A stretch of DNA of 64,000 bases from Onthophagus taurus (taxonomy: Eukaryota; Arthropoda; Insecta; Coleoptera; Scarabaeidae). Below are positions 14,309 to 27,400 of the stretch, piece after piece. Location of the stretch: assembly GCF_036711975.1 (NCBI RefSeq), contig NW_027248941.1:2914001-2978000 (forward strand), in the 5' to 3' direction. The notes under the pieces are model-generated. The model saw nothing but the letters and a program-made list of their open reading frames with translations, was not told where the DNA came from and did not search any database. Numbering within the stretch: the first letter of the stretch is position 1; every line of letters starts with the position of its first letter. The position numbers were made by a program, and so were the translations under genes.

Positions 14309-16673
14309 TTAATGAATTAAGTCGTAGAAAAAGGTATAAATTTTATAAAAAATAACGATAAAAATGATTAACAAGGTGTAATGCGCCACTTTGAGAACTT
14401 TTAATTTCCTCCGACCAGCTGGGATCGTCTCAAGGGGGTCCTTCATCAAATACACCCGAGCCCCTTTGATGTAATTAGTAAAAAAATCCTCCCAAGGCAT
14501 CGATTCGATGTTGAAAGGAAATAATTTTTGATCACTTTCATTTAAATCGTTCCACAAAGATATCGTATTATCCGTACTAAATTTCCAAGATTTCGTGCTA
14601 AAATACGAAATGGCCCCGCAAAATTTATCAATTTTTTTGTATGCTTTAACCAACCTAAAATCAAATCACATTAATTTAATTAATTTTTATAAATTAATCA
14701 AAAAATATAAGTAGTTCACGGCCGGTGTTAATTAAACTAGAACTAACACTGGACCTAGAACTAGTAACATTCGGGTTTGGCTGTCTTGAGAGACGCACAG
14801 CTGTGGTTTCTTATGAATCATTAAGATTCGTTTTTTAATAAAACTGCCAAATTTTGACATTTGATATATTTAGGTTATAACCACAATTTTAAAATTAAAG
14901 TTACTAACCCGAAGTTTGCTTACTATAATATGTATTATTAATTATTAACGTAAAATTTAATCTTTAAATTAATTATAAACTTAATATTAATAACAAATTC
15001 AATGTGGAAATTTAGCTCTTTATTTTTTGATCGCCATCTATCGGATTAACACCCAATTAATTTAAATTAATTAAATATGTATTATATTAAATTAAATAAT
15101 CTATTTATAACAATTACGCAATATTTATTAAATTTTGATTCAATAATAATCAATAATAATGATAATTTTTTTGATAGAATAAAATTATTTTAGACATAAA
15201 CTTTAACCCCATCTGTGAATTGGACGTTCAATTAAGTTATAAGGGATCCGAAACGTCAAATATTTTAACCCGAAAGTTTTTAGTTCTAGGGTTATTAGTT
15301 CCAGTGATAGTGTTAGTTCTAATTTTAGTTTAATTAATAAAAAAACTTACATTGGTTCTTTTCCGATTAATTTCGCAGCGAAATCGACGACATAAGCCGG
15401 GATCGTTTGAACGAAAAACGAATAAATCAAAAATATTAACCGAGTTTTAATCAAAAATAACGTTGAGTGCCAAACAACTAACGGTGAAGGTACTTTTAGG
15501 GCGTATTTCCTCGTTAAATTTTCGTAATTCTCCCACGTAATCAAGTTCTGTTTCGAGCTAACGTAGTTATAAATTTTTGATTCTTGCGTTTTTGCCGTTT
15601 TATACCCCGCTGCTATTATTGAGTTAATCACAAAATCGACAGGGACGATTTCCGCCGGGGCGTTTTTATCCACGTTGAGGGCCCGAATCAATCCGAAACA
15701 AGCCCCTAATAAAATCGAGGTGGGTCCGAATAAATTATCTAACCAACCGGGGATTGGTTCTTTGTAACTACTTACAACTAAAAATTTATTTGGTTAATAT
15801 CAATTAATTAGAATAAATTAGTTTTTACCGATACTCGGTCGAATCAAAGCAATCGGAAGTTTTTTTGAGAAATCCTTAATTTGATTCTCGGCTATTGATT
15901 TAGTAAAAACGTAAGTGTTTGGGTTATCTTGTAATAATCTAAAAGAAATTGTTTGATTTTAATGAATTAATGAATAAATTAAGAAATAAATATTATTTTT
16001 TTTAAGATTATGTCAATGTTGATTTTTTTTTCTTTTCTTACGTTGGTGTTATTTGCTTTAACGTCTCCAAATCCAAACAATCGACTAATTTCAGCAAATT
16101 TTCGCTGGTTATTAACGGTTGGTAGAACTTTTCGTCGATTGTTTGTTTAGTGCAGTTGGAAAAAGCCGTCGAAACGTAAACAAAGCTCTCCAAATTTTCG
16201 GCTTTTTCCGCTAAAATCAGTAAATCCCGCGTGCTTCTCACATTAATGTAAGTAGCTTTTTGTAAGTTTTCGTCGAAACGAACCGTCGCGCCACTATGGA
16301 TTATTACGTTAACCTCACTTTCGAGAATTTCTTTATCTTTTTGTTTTAACCCCAAATCGACTAATTCTAAATCGCCCTCAATGATCGAAATTAACGATTT
16401 ATAATTCGGTTTTAGGTTAGTTAATGAGGAAAATGCCTAAAATTAATTTTTTTAATTAAGAAAAAAAAGAAACAAAAAATAACTTACTGGGATGTCAAAT
16501 AATTCTTGGAGACGCGCACTGGGATTTTTTCCTTTCTTTTCTCTCAACAACAAAAAAATTTTTTTGGGGTTAGAACTCCTCAAAATTTTCTCGACGAACA
16601 ATTTCCCCAAAAACCCAGTTCCCCCCGTTAAAAAAATCGTTTTGTTTTCGTAAAATCTTTGAATCTCACTCAT
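14309..16673 (-). CDS. Fatty acyl-CoA reductase (487 aa)
   Basis: Five exons on the minus strand: 16673-16488, 16436-16042, 15938-15829, 15777-15351 and 14654-14309. They join in phase to 487 residues, close to the usual length of about 500. The NAD(P)-binding Rossmann motif TGGTGFLG is at residues 16-23. The catalytic YVFTK (YxxxK) is at about 203-207, preceded by VSTAFSN. The C-terminal FAR_C domain begins near the fifth exon. The last residues form a hydrophobic membrane segment (YTLLIIFIVIFYKIYTFFY). These enzymes reduce long-chain acyl-CoA to fatty alcohols at the ER or peroxisome, for waxes or pheromones in insects. Which substrate cannot be read from sequence. Intron 4 (696 bp) contains a terminal-inverted-repeat element. 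Confidence 0.93.
14724..15336. mobile_element. CTAGAACTAACAC-family inverted-repeat element in FAR intron 4
   Basis: The left end reads TTAATTAAACTAGAACTAAC and the right end is its imperfect inverted copy (15270-15336). Paired inner blocks carry ATTCGGGTT on the left and AACCCGAAAG on the right. There is no ORF. This looks like a non-autonomous DNA element of about 610 bp with terminal inverted repeats of about 50 bp. Further fragments of the same family lie at 25588-25720, 52126-52290, 60715-60930 and 61670-61740. Confidence 0.6.
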
Positions 16674-16957
16674 TTTATTTTATTTATAATAATTTAAGTT
16701 CCAACTTTTAAATCCTATATCAAACTACCAAAGCAAGGTCGCCGGCTATTCTTTTTGTTATAACCCCCCCACTCTCAATTTTTTTTATTTAACTCTTTTC
16801 TTTGTGTTTTTTCGCTTTAGGAAGACTTCAACGCTCAAAGATGTTGTGAAAACCAAAAACACGTCCGGTGACTCAAACAACTTAAAAAAAAAGAATGCTT
16901 TCGTAAAAGAAAAGGTAATCAAATTATATTTTAAGGTAAAATCAAACGTTTATTAAA
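16674..16957. other. Short intergenic gap with a candidate plus-strand exon
   Basis: This is the gap between the LRRC51 stop and the reductase start (both minus). Within it 16821-16914 is open on the plus strand between a plausible acceptor (TTTCGCTTTAG) and a donor (AAAAG/GTAATC). It would encode a Lys-rich peptide beginning KTSTLKDVVKTKN. No partner exon was found, so I do not call it a gene. Confidence 0.3.
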
Positions 16958-17521
16958 CTAATCCTCATTTTCTCGTTCCGGAGGAGGTGCTAACGTTTGA
17001 TATCTATCGGCTTTAGTGATCGGTGTAAAATCTAAATTACAAATTTGTGGTAAACAATTAATAACATAACTTCTATAGAATGGTTTATCAACAATGGGAT
17101 TTCCGTGGAAAGTGACACTTCGTAACCGCCCCAACGTAGCTAACTTCTTCACCTCGTCCATGTTGTCAATGTTGTTGCCATGGAAATAAATGATAATTAA
17201 ATTAACGAATTTTTGGATGATCAGATCGATCCCTCCGATTCGATTGTACGAAACGTCCAACCACCCCAACCGATTGGGGTACTCCAAAACCGAGTTCATA
17301 AAAACATCCAAATTTTGAATATGAATCAATCTGTTGTTGTTTAACCAAACGGCGCGGGTTAAAAACCGGTGGTTTTGGCCCCTTTCAGGAATCCCTCCGA
17401 TACGGGTCTCTCGGGCTTGCTCGCAATCGTATTCCGAGAGAGTTTTTAATTTTTTGAATGAAAAATCGGCCGGTCTCGCAGTCTCGAGTTCTTGTAGTTC
17501 GTTTTTTGGTACGTTCCCCAT
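16958..17521 (-). CDS. LRRC51: Leucine-rich repeat-containing protein 51 (187 aa)
   Basis: A single exon. It contains tandem leucine-rich repeats from about residue 55 to 150, for example TRAVWLNNNRLIHIQNL, LGWLDVSYNRIGGID and IIYFHGNNIDNMDEV. An LRR-cap-like end (SYVINCLPQICNLDF) follows. The N-terminal PADFSFKKLKTLSEY and the total length match LRRC51, the LRRC51/LRTOMT reading frame of vertebrates (about 192 aa). That protein is conserved in ciliated organisms. Its molecular role is not settled, and a cilium-linked role here is inference. Transcription runs the same way as the reductase downstream. Confidence 0.88.
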   Translation of the reverse strand: MGNVPKNELQELETARPADFSFKKLKTLSEYDCEQARETRIGGIPERGQNHRFLTRAVWLNNNRLIHIQNLDVFMNSVLEYPNRLGWLDVSYNRIGGIDLIIQKFVNLIIIYFHGNNIDNMDEVKKLATLGRLRSVTFHGNPIVDKPFYRSYVINCLPQICNLDFTPITKADRYQTLAPPPERENED

Positions 17522-17572
17522 TTTTTTTTAATTAAAAATGATTCGCACTAAAAATTTTAATTTGACACTAAA

Positions 17573-17812
17573 AATTTTTTTGACGTTTTGATTATTTAAT
17601 GTCAAAATTTAATCATTTTGTTTTCAATTTTGAAAATTGCTATAATTCCGTAATCGTTTAAATCTTATTCGATAAATCAATAATATCCATAATTTTTTTG
17701 ACGTTTTGACTATTTAATGTCAATAGTTAGGTAATCATTTTGTTTGCAATTTTGAAAATTGCTATAATTCCGTAATCGCTTAAAGCTTCTTCGATTCATC
17801 AATAATATCCAT
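17573..17812. repeat. Direct tandem duplication, two units of about 120 bp
   Basis: Unit 1 (17573-17690) and unit 2 (17691-17812) both run from AATTTTTTTGACGTTTTGA to TCAATAATATCCAT, with scattered substitutions and a small insertion in unit 2. It sits immediately upstream of the LRRC51 start, so it may include promoter sequence. Confidence 0.8.
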
Positions 17813-18113
17813 AAATTAAAAAAAAAAAACGTTTTTGCGTCTATTCCTTGAAAATTTTAATCGGCCAATTTTGTTGGAATTAATTGCAATTAGCAATAAT
17901 TAGTTTCGATTAATGCACTTCAGTAATATACAACCAATCAGAGTAACCATCGTTTAAAATTTCGACCAATAATGTGATTTTTTAAGTTACCTAGGTTTTT
18001 CAATTGAATAAATCACACGTGATATTTTATAACTGATAAAAACGCGACTACCTATATCTAAGTAAGCTAAGTAAGCTATACTAAGTTGCAGTCATTCAGA
18101 TACACCCTGTATA

Positions 18114-19264
18114 TACAGGTGTATCTGAATGACGTGCCCGAACTTCAAGGGGTGATTCTTTAGTGAATTTTAAGGGTACTTTGATATATGAACCATGGGC
18201 GACTTCGGCTCCCCTAAGGAGCTACACCCCTCCAAAAATGGCGGAAAATTTTGGTTTAATTTTTTTTTCTCGAAAACCATAAACGCTAGGAAAATGAAAT
18301 TTAGGGAATATGTTTAACTCATAATAGGGCACGTTTTGATGCTATTTGTACTTTCAACCTACCCTTCTAAACTATTAAACGTAACCACCCCCGTTCAATT
18401 TATGCCTAGATTTTTTTTATGAAGATGATAAACACATTGGAAAAATTACAGTTAGATAGGTAAAACTATTCTAAAACTTTTTTATCTCTCTGAAGTTCTT
18501 CGAAAATTTAATAATTTCTGAGAAAAAAAATAATTAAGCAAACACTAACTGTTAAGCTGTAGGGTTGTTAATCGAAAGTTGGAATGAATTTTTAATGAAA
18601 AAACCTTAGTAGGCTTTGCGATCTTTGTCAGATGTATTTTTGACGTTTAAATGTCAGTGGTTTTTTTACTATTATTATTATTTTATTTAAAATTTTGAGC
18701 CTAAATGCGATAGAACTTTATTCAAAAATTAATTTGAAAAACAATAATAATAGTAAGAAAAACATTGACATTTAAACGTCAAAAATATTTCTGATAAAGA
18801 TTAGAAAGCCCACTAAGATTTTTTCATTAAAAATTCATTTCAAACTTTTGATCGACAACCCCGTTGTTTAACGGGCAGTGTTTGCTTTATTATTTTTTTA
18901 GAGAGACATGTTTAGAGAGGCTATGTAAAATTTTTTTAATGTATTTATCATCTGCATACAAAAAATTTTAGCAAAAATGTAAAGGGGGTGGTTACGTTTA
19001 GTAGTTTAGAAGAGTAGGATGAAAGTACAAATAGCATCAAAACGTGCCCTATTATGAGTTAAACATATTCCCCAAATTACATTTTCCTAGCGTTTAAGGT
19101 TTTTGAGAAAAAAAAATTAAACCAAAATTTTCCGCCATTTTTGGAGGGGCGTAGCTCCCCAGGGGGGCCGAAGTCGCCCATGGTTCATATATGAAAGTAC
19201 CCTTAAAATTCACTAAAGAATCACCCCTCGAAGTTTGTTGCAGTCATTCAGATACACCCTGTAT
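18114..19264. mobile_element. Long palindromic (foldback) element, family A
   Basis: The sequence is a near-perfect inverted repeat of about 1.15 kb. It starts TACAGGTGTATCTGAATGAC and ends GTCATTCAGATACACCCTGTA. Arms of about 550 bp meet at a short spacer near 18680-18735. The inner arms also pair (for example around TGACGTTTAAATGTCA at 18641 and 18768). No ORF is seen. An additional short inverted end (18088-18111) abuts the left tip. A second, broken copy lies at 43783-44077 and 45423-45470. It behaves like a non-autonomous foldback DNA element. The family that mobilises it is unknown. Confidence 0.75.
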
Positions 19265-20632
19265 ATATACTTTTGTTTATCTGTCACATCTTTGACAAGT
19301 GTAATTAAGTCAAAAATAGTTAATAAATAATTAAAAATTGTCAATAAATCGTGCAATTGTCGTGTATTAATCTCCCTAAAATACGCTCGAGCTTGATTTT
19401 AAATCAGGATAATTTTATTTTTAATTCACTCATGCTTTTGATTTCGAGTTATTTCAATGGTAACAAAACGTTCGTGTAAAAATAAAATTATCAAGCTCTT
19501 GTGTATTTACCCCCGATTAATTATTTAATTATTTTTCATAATTAAAAATAAAATCAAAGTTGGCGGATATGACTTGACGTTTTTGAGGTTATGTTGAAAA
19601 ATTCGCAAAAATTTGATCAAATTGCACCGTTTTTAATTGCTATTAGGATTTATCTCGAATTCGATTTTTTTTTTGGGTCAAACTGACAGCTTAAAAAATA
19701 TGAAAATGTCAAAAATCGATTTTTGTTTTGTTTTTAGTCGATGCGAAATTAAAAGGCGATTAATTCAAGTCCAAACATGACATGTTTTGGTTAAAAACTT
19801 TTTGAGATATCAACAAATAAAACATCAAAGATGGGTTGTTGGGTATCAAATTGCACGATTTTTAATCCCTATTATAATTAATCAGGAATTAGATTTCTTA
19901 TTTGATTCAAATAAGAAATCTATTTTGGTTAGAAATTGTTTAAGATATCAACGAATAAAAAAATTAAAGATGGCTTCAACTTGTTTTTTTGAGGTTATAA
20001 CAATTTTTTTAAGTAAAATATAGGTTGTTGGGTATCAAATCAAAGCATTTTTGATTGAAATGACGAATTTGAGCAATTTAAATTCCATTATTGGAAATGT
20101 TTACAATTTATTAACCCTTTAACGACGGGTTACCGTCAACAGTACACGTCTATTGACATGACCCGTCGTTAAAGAATTAAACATTAAAATGCATTAAAAT
20201 TTATTTCTATATTGCGAAATATATTGAATAAAAACCCAAACTTGTTTTTGACTCGTTTGACCTTAAAAAAGATTCAACCTTGTTTCATAATTTTCTTTTT
20301 CTTGAAACATTTTTTCCCAAGTCCACTGACCGACCTTCCATTTACCCTTTCTATTCTGCATTGAAATGTTTAATCGAGTTGTTTACCTCATTTAAAACAG
20401 ATTTTTTCCAATAATTTATTAGGTTCTAAAAGTAAGGTTAGAAATTAAAATTGTTGATCAATTATTTATTATTTTTTTCGTTTTAGAAGTAGCACAATGC
20501 TTAATCATCGATTTGAGTAATAAATTGTTATTGGAATTGGGTCAAAAAATAACTTAACTCAACAAAAATAAAAAATTTTAGGTTATGAAAAAATTAATTC
20601 AAATTTTTATATATAAAGTAACAAAAATAGCC
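19265..20632. other. Intergenic stretch with short repeats
   Basis: AT-rich sequence between the palindrome and HROB. Around 19790-20045 the phrases AGATATCAAC(A/G)AATAAAA and TTGTTGGGTATCAAAT each occur twice in the same orientation, a degenerate direct repeat. A 70 bp TTAA-flanked MITE lies at 20111-20180. No coding sequence is supported. Confidence 0.5.
20111..20180. mobile_element. 70-bp piggyBac-like MITE
   Basis: TTAA at both ends (20111-20114, 20177-20180) brackets inverted repeats CTTTAACGACGGGT and ACCCGTCGTTAAAG. The TTAA target and a CCCTTTAA-type tip are typical of piggyBac-superfamily ends. The interior has a second small inverted repeat (GTCAA/TTGAC). It is too short to code for anything. 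Confidence 0.65.
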
Positions 20633-21392
20633 TTAAAAATCATCGAAATCAATATCATTTAAAGCATCCCGAACGGCGTTAATATCTTTTTGAGTACTCT
20701 GACTTAAAATGACCACCGAAGCTGAATCTTCCTTGATTTGTATCGATTTAAACTTTTTCGGAGGTGGTGAATCAATTTCTTCATCGAAATCATCATAATT
20801 AAACTTGTTAACTGTAATAATTTGTAAATCATCACTTTTCTTCATTACGGAGTTATTAAAAAGGTTATAAATTTTTAAGAGGTTATTTTCAGTGATTATT
20901 AGGTATCGTTTAATTGGACTCATCGTTAATAAGCTGCACCCTTTCAAAATAAAAACCGAATTTATGGTTAAAAACTCTGAAAATCGCTCGTAGAGCTCCT
21001 CAGAAATAATCCCTCCAATTTCACCCGTTGGGTCGCACAAAATAAAATTGGGCTTCTTTCCGATTAATTCCAACAGCTTTATTTTAACTGCTAAAAATGG
21101 GATTTTCCGATTTATTATCTTAGAATTATTAATAACCCATCCAATGTTGTATTTATCCAATAAATAACCATGATTATTTTGATTTAAATCGTCCATCATT
21201 TCTAACCAGGTACCATCGGAGAAGGTATTCGAAGTTGATTGTGAGCAAAGAACCTTAAATTTATTTTAAATAAGATTTTTTTTAAATTTTAGTAATACTT
21301 ACGGTTTGCGATGAAATTTGATTCTCTTTTTCGGGTAACAATAAACCAGCGGGTCCTGGAAACTTCCTTTTAATAATTTTTGGGGTCTTCAT
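20633..21392 (-). CDS. HROB: Homologous recombination OB-fold protein, short form (236 aa)
   Basis: Exons 21392-21303 (30 codons) and 21253-20633 join in phase. The N-terminus carries the HROB hallmark RKFPGPAGLL (residues about 9-18). After a Ser/Gln-rich link, residues about 60-140 form the OB-fold domain: KIPFLAVKIKLLELIG, then FILCDPTGEIGGIISEEL, then INSVFILKGCSLL and RYLIITENNLLKIYN. HROB binds DNA and loads or activates the MCM8-MCM9 helicase in homologous recombination and crosslink repair. Human HROB is about 650 residues. This copy keeps essentially only the motif, the OB fold and an acidic tail, so the long disordered N-terminal half is missing. Confidence 0.82.
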
Positions 21393-21922
21393 TTTGTGTT
21401 GAGAAAGATCTAAAATTATTTGAGGTTATGTTGTAGTAAATAGACATGAAATTGGTTATTACAGGAAACTGCAAAATTTTAAGATGGCGCCACAACAAAA
21501 TTCCTATTGAATAAAAATAGATATTATTAATAAAGTAAAATTAAAAACTTTGCCTTATAACATTTTATTATTTTTTTTTGACTACATTTTTTTAATTTAT
21601 TTATGCTTATAATAACACATTCATTTTTAATCACGTTAAATACATATTCGGATTTTCCCGACCATTATTAATAAGAACATAATTAAATTAACATTACTTT
21701 CTACAAAAAAACCAAAAAGAAACAAAAATAATCTTTATTTGTATCACAAAATCTAATCTAACCTCACTTTTTTTTCGATTTAAGATTTTTAAATCATTTT
21801 CTTGGTGAAAATAATAACTTAGTAATTACTTAATAGTTAAAAATAAAAAATTAAATTTAAAGCGTAAGATGTTGATTATTTTTATCATATCTCGATTTTT
21901 ACAAAAAAAATGTGTCTAAATC
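21393..21922. other. Intergenic: HROB promoter and Atg8 3' UTR
   Basis: About 530 bp of AT-rich sequence. HROB starts at 21392 (minus) and the Atg8 stop is at 21923. Most of this interval is probably Atg8 3' UTR. No other structure is seen. Confidence 0.5.
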
Positions 21923-23106
<1,184 letters not shown>

Positions 23107-23760
23107 ATGAAATTTTTAACTCATAAAGTTGTTGAAAAAAATTTACAAAATGTGCCATATCTAAAATTAAGAAAAGTTTTATTTGTATGTTTGGGTGAAT
23201 TTAGAACAAAATTGAATCAAAAAAATGATTTAGATTGATTTTTCACTTTATCATTTAAGGTAACATTTGCCGATCACCTATAGCCGAAGCTGTTTTTACC
23301 TATTTAGTTAAAAAAAGGAAATTGGAGGAGGCTTGGAGTTGTGATAGCGCGGCTTTAGGGCGATGGCACGAAGGTAAACCACCCGATTATAGGGCGAGGA
23401 AGGTTCTATGTAAACACAAAATCCGTTATTACGGAGTATCGAGAGTTGTAATTTCTCAATTTAAATTTAAAATCGAAGCTAAAAATGAATTTGTAGATTT
23501 GTCGGAATGATTACAAAGAATTTGACTTCATATTGGGAATGGACCTAAATAATATATCGCTTTTAAGAGATGAAAAAGGGAATTCGAAAAATTGTAAAGC
23601 CCAAATCATGCTTTTGGGGGAATTCGACCCCAACGGAGAAAAAATTATAGAAGACCCTTATTACGACCAGGGAATTGAAGGATTTGAGAAGTGTTTCCAA
23701 CAATGTTTTAGATCGTGTGAAGGATTTTTAGATAAATATTCATTAAGAACATACAAATAA
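23107..23760 (+). CDS. Low-molecular-weight protein tyrosine phosphatase, copy 1 (179 aa)
   Basis: Exons 23107-23194, 23260-23447 and 23497-23760 join in phase. The P-loop CLGNICR (CX5R) is at residues 28-34, within LFVCLGNICRSPIAEAV. The general-acid loop reads EDPYYDQG. These are the two catalytic signatures of the ACP1/LMW-PTP family, which dephosphorylates phosphotyrosine in the cytosol. Compared with copy 2 it has about 20 extra N-terminal residues (MKFLTHKVVEKNLQNVPYL), a longer C-tail, and no intron after DPYY. Start choice is uncertain because no other ATG precedes the P-loop in this exon. Copy 2 lies about 100 bp downstream in the same orientation. Confidence 0.88.
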
Positions 23761-23859
23761 AACTGCCTTAATAACATAACCTCTTTCTTATCAATTTTAA
23801 TTACGAACATAGATGGCGCCACATAATTTCTTTTTGACAGATTAAAATTTAACCTCAAA

Positions 23860-24475
23860 ATGAAAAAGGTTTTATTTATTTGTTTGGGTAAGTTATAAAA
23901 ATACCTCAATAAATTTTATTAATTCTTTAATGTTTAGGTAATATTTGCAGATCACCCATCGCCGAAGCCGTTTTCGCCCATTTAATTAAGCAGAGAAACT
24001 TGGAAAATGCTTGGAGCTGCGATAGCGCCGCTTTGGGGGGTTGGCACGAAGGAAATCCCCCCGATCATAGGGCAAGAAAGGTTTTATCGAACCATAAAAT
24101 CCCTTATAATGGAGTTGCAAGACAGGTAAAAATTGATTACAAACTTAACCTCGAATTAATTTTTTAATTTTTAGATTTTCTCTGAGGACTACAACGACTT
24201 TGATTTTATCCTTGGAATGGATGAAAACAACATTTCGAGCTTAAAAGGAGATGCTCCGCAAAATTGCAAGGCCAAAATCCTTCTTTTGGGGGATTTTGAC
24301 CCAAACGGAGAGAGAATAATTCGTGATCCTTATTACGTTAGTTTGAAAAAAATTAATTTTAATAATTTATTAAAAAAAATTTTATTTTTAGGACGATGGG
24401 ATTGAGGGGTTCGAAAAATGTTTCGAGCAGTGTGTAAGATCATGTAATGGATTTTTAGATCAACATTCCTCATAA
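23860..24475 (+). CDS. Low-molecular-weight protein tyrosine phosphatase, copy 2 (153 aa)
   Basis: Exons 23860-23887, 23938-24125, 24175-24336 and 24392-24475 join in phase. The protein starts MKKVLFICLGNICRSPIAEA with the P-loop Cys8 to Arg14. The general-acid loop DPYY falls exactly at the end of exon 3 and is followed by DDGIEGFEKCFEQC. Length and ends match the standard family (about 155-158 aa), so this is the more typical copy. The shared first two splice positions show that the pair arose by tandem duplication. The stop codon is 15 bp from the stop of arylsulfatase B on the other strand. Confidence 0.93.
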
Positions 24476-24490
24476 ATACAGGTACTTTTA

Positions 24491-27400
24491 TTAACATTTT
24501 CCTTTATTTTCCAACCAAAGGCTCCAAGTACCATTAAAAAACGCGGGGTTTGACTCAAAATCAACTTTTGGAACGCCTCTTGGTACCACGAATTGTTTAA
24601 AATCATTAATTTTTCTCCATAAATCATTGGAGATTTCCTCAAAATCATCGATGATGTTTGTAGTTTCTAACGGATCATCTTTTAAATTAAACAAGCATGT
24701 TTTGGAGCAATTAAATTCGTTGGTGTTACTAAAAATTCCCAAATCTAATTTATTTCTGATTTCTTTAATTTTATTTTCGGTTAAAATCTCATTTTTCGTA
24801 GAAAATCTTTCGAGGATCTTATTAACGGGGCTGTTTAAAACTGATTTTAAGTCATAATCCGGGTCGTTAACCCCCCTTCCAGTTTCTCCGCTTCTATTTT
24901 GATAAAATCCCCCCAAATAATTATCTTTAACCAGTTTATAATCGCCGGAAATGAACCCAAAGACGTCCATGTGATCATCTAATTCGAGTAACAACTCTTT
25001 TCTGGAACTTTGAGTGTTTTCGAAAAGATTTTTCTTGATGTTTATTGAATCAAAACTTGATGAGTCATTTAATTCGCCCCCTTGAATAAAAAAATGTAGG
25101 ATTTAATGATTTTTATTACAAGAAATTTACCTGCGATGTTAATAATCGTTGAAAATAAATCAACGATGTGAACCAAATCGTGCTTAATGATGCTTTTGGG
25201 TAACTTTGGGGAATAGATAATGCATGGGACGCGAATTCCTCCGTTTAAAATTGTAAATTTTTGCCCTTTTAGCGGCCAATTCGATGCTTTATTAGCGTGC
25301 ATTCCGTATGTTTGGCCTCCGTTGTCCGATAAGAAGAAAATAATGGAATTTTCCAATAAATTTCGCCTATTTAAAGCTACGATTGTATCAGAAATCGTCG
25401 AATCCAGCGTTTGGACGATATCTTTAACCCAAAAATGATTTAATTAATTCAAATTTCTTCTTTTGTTTAATAAATTAATCGGCAGATGTAAAAAGGTTAT
25501 GTGAAATTTTTTTAAAACGTGAGGTTAATGGCGGACAATGATCAGCGCACTTCGTCCCATATAATATGTAAAAACGGAGTTCTTTATTAGAACTAGATAC
25601 ATTCGGGTATAGCCGTACGTGTTAGTTCTAGTTTTATTTAAATAGAAATGATTTTCGTGTTTTTTTGAACGAGTTTCGAATGATTCTAGTTCTAAGTCTT
25701 GTGTTAGTTCTAGTGATGCATCATGTTTGGACACTTTGGACCTTTGATTATATATAATATGGATTGAGCTAACTGAATATATAGTAGAAACCACGAGAGC
25801 TGGCAGTGACAGATCGCTTAAAAATGGTATGAATCAAGATATGGACGTACGACTTAGATTATTTCACCACATACATTTAAATTTAGGTTATGTTAGTAAT
25901 GGAGGTTATATGTCAAACATTGTCAAAGATATTATTTAATGATTTTCCTTTCAAAGAAAACATTTTCGGCTTGTGACACTAACAGATTCATGACAACGCT
26001 CACAAGACGTTTCGATTTGAGGTTATAATTATAGAGTTACATCCCTTAGAAGAACAGACGTACTTTTTCGACGTGGCCATTTGAATTGTACAGCAGACAT
26101 ATTAAAGTAATGCTATCTCTTTTTAACACACATTACTCTCTAGCGGTTTGTGAACTACGTATGGCATTTGTAAGAACGGAAAACGATGATTTACTGCCAG
26201 CTCTCGTGGCGTCTACTATATCTACTAACAAAAATGTGGCTCAAGGTGAATAGACGCAGATGGAAAGCGATAATGTGAAAGTGTAACAAAGATAGACATA
26301 AAACGGTACTAAACAGACGGGCGCATGCGCACAAAAGTGTCAAACCTCTTCCATGTTTAAAAATGTATTGTTTCGTGTGCAAAGTTCGCGATAATACAGT
26401 TTCACATCACCTGTAAGTATTATAAATGTTACTTCTAATTGATAGTTTTTTATCTTATAAATTAACGCACGCCCATTATATGTCAGTAGGCTTCTATCAA
26501 GGTTTATATATAAGAGGTTGTCTAGATTCGTACGCAACCATACTGCGTATTACGTCACATGTGGAAAATAATACCGCCAAGCAATTCAAATTAAACAAAT
26601 GCACAGAGCACCACATGGCCATGAGGTTGCGTGCGCAATCCGTGATCGCTTACGTCACGAAACACTCCTGCTCTTGCCCCTCGCCCACAAACTAAATCAA
26701 AGTATTGCAGCATAGGTACTTAGACAACCTTTAATATATAAACCTTGGGCTTCTATGTCTATCTCGGTTCGATCATCTTGCGCAAGCTATCTCTCTCGTT
26801 GGCTCAATCCATATTATATATAATCAAAGCATTGGACTCATTTTAAAGGTTCTTTAATAAAGAATACATCATGAAAGAACACCATGAAGTTGTCCATTTC
26901 TCAATTATATGACAGCTAACTTCAGGCTTAAAATGTCAACCTCAATTTTGACATATTTGTAATTTTCAATATTAATGAAGTTATAGTGAGTTTACACATG
27001 CATGGATTTAGTGGCGCCAATAAAAACTGGCGCGCCAGTAAAATTAAATTGCATGTGTAAACATCAACTGGCATGCAAGTTGAAACCATGCATGCATGGA
27101 TCGGAAAAGTCTGCACGCTTCTGAAATTACTGGCGCCAGTGATGAGTCTAAAACATGTAACCATGGCAACATAGGTGAGTGTCCACAAAAATACAAAATT
27201 TTTTAATGTCAAATTTAGGTTATGTTTCATTGCATTCAAATTAAATCCCAATAACGTTAACACATTCAACGATAACGTATAATTATCCACCTTAAAGCTA
27301 GAATATATCTATTTTCGTTTCGGTTGAGGTCCTAATTTGTGTATATAGTTGTAGTACACTTTAAAAATGAAACTGGCGTGTTACTTATCTTTTACATGTG

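Noticed and set aside
26340-27290. Frames within the arylsulfatase intron
   Set aside because: They lie in non-autonomous transposons, with no transposase motif in any frame.
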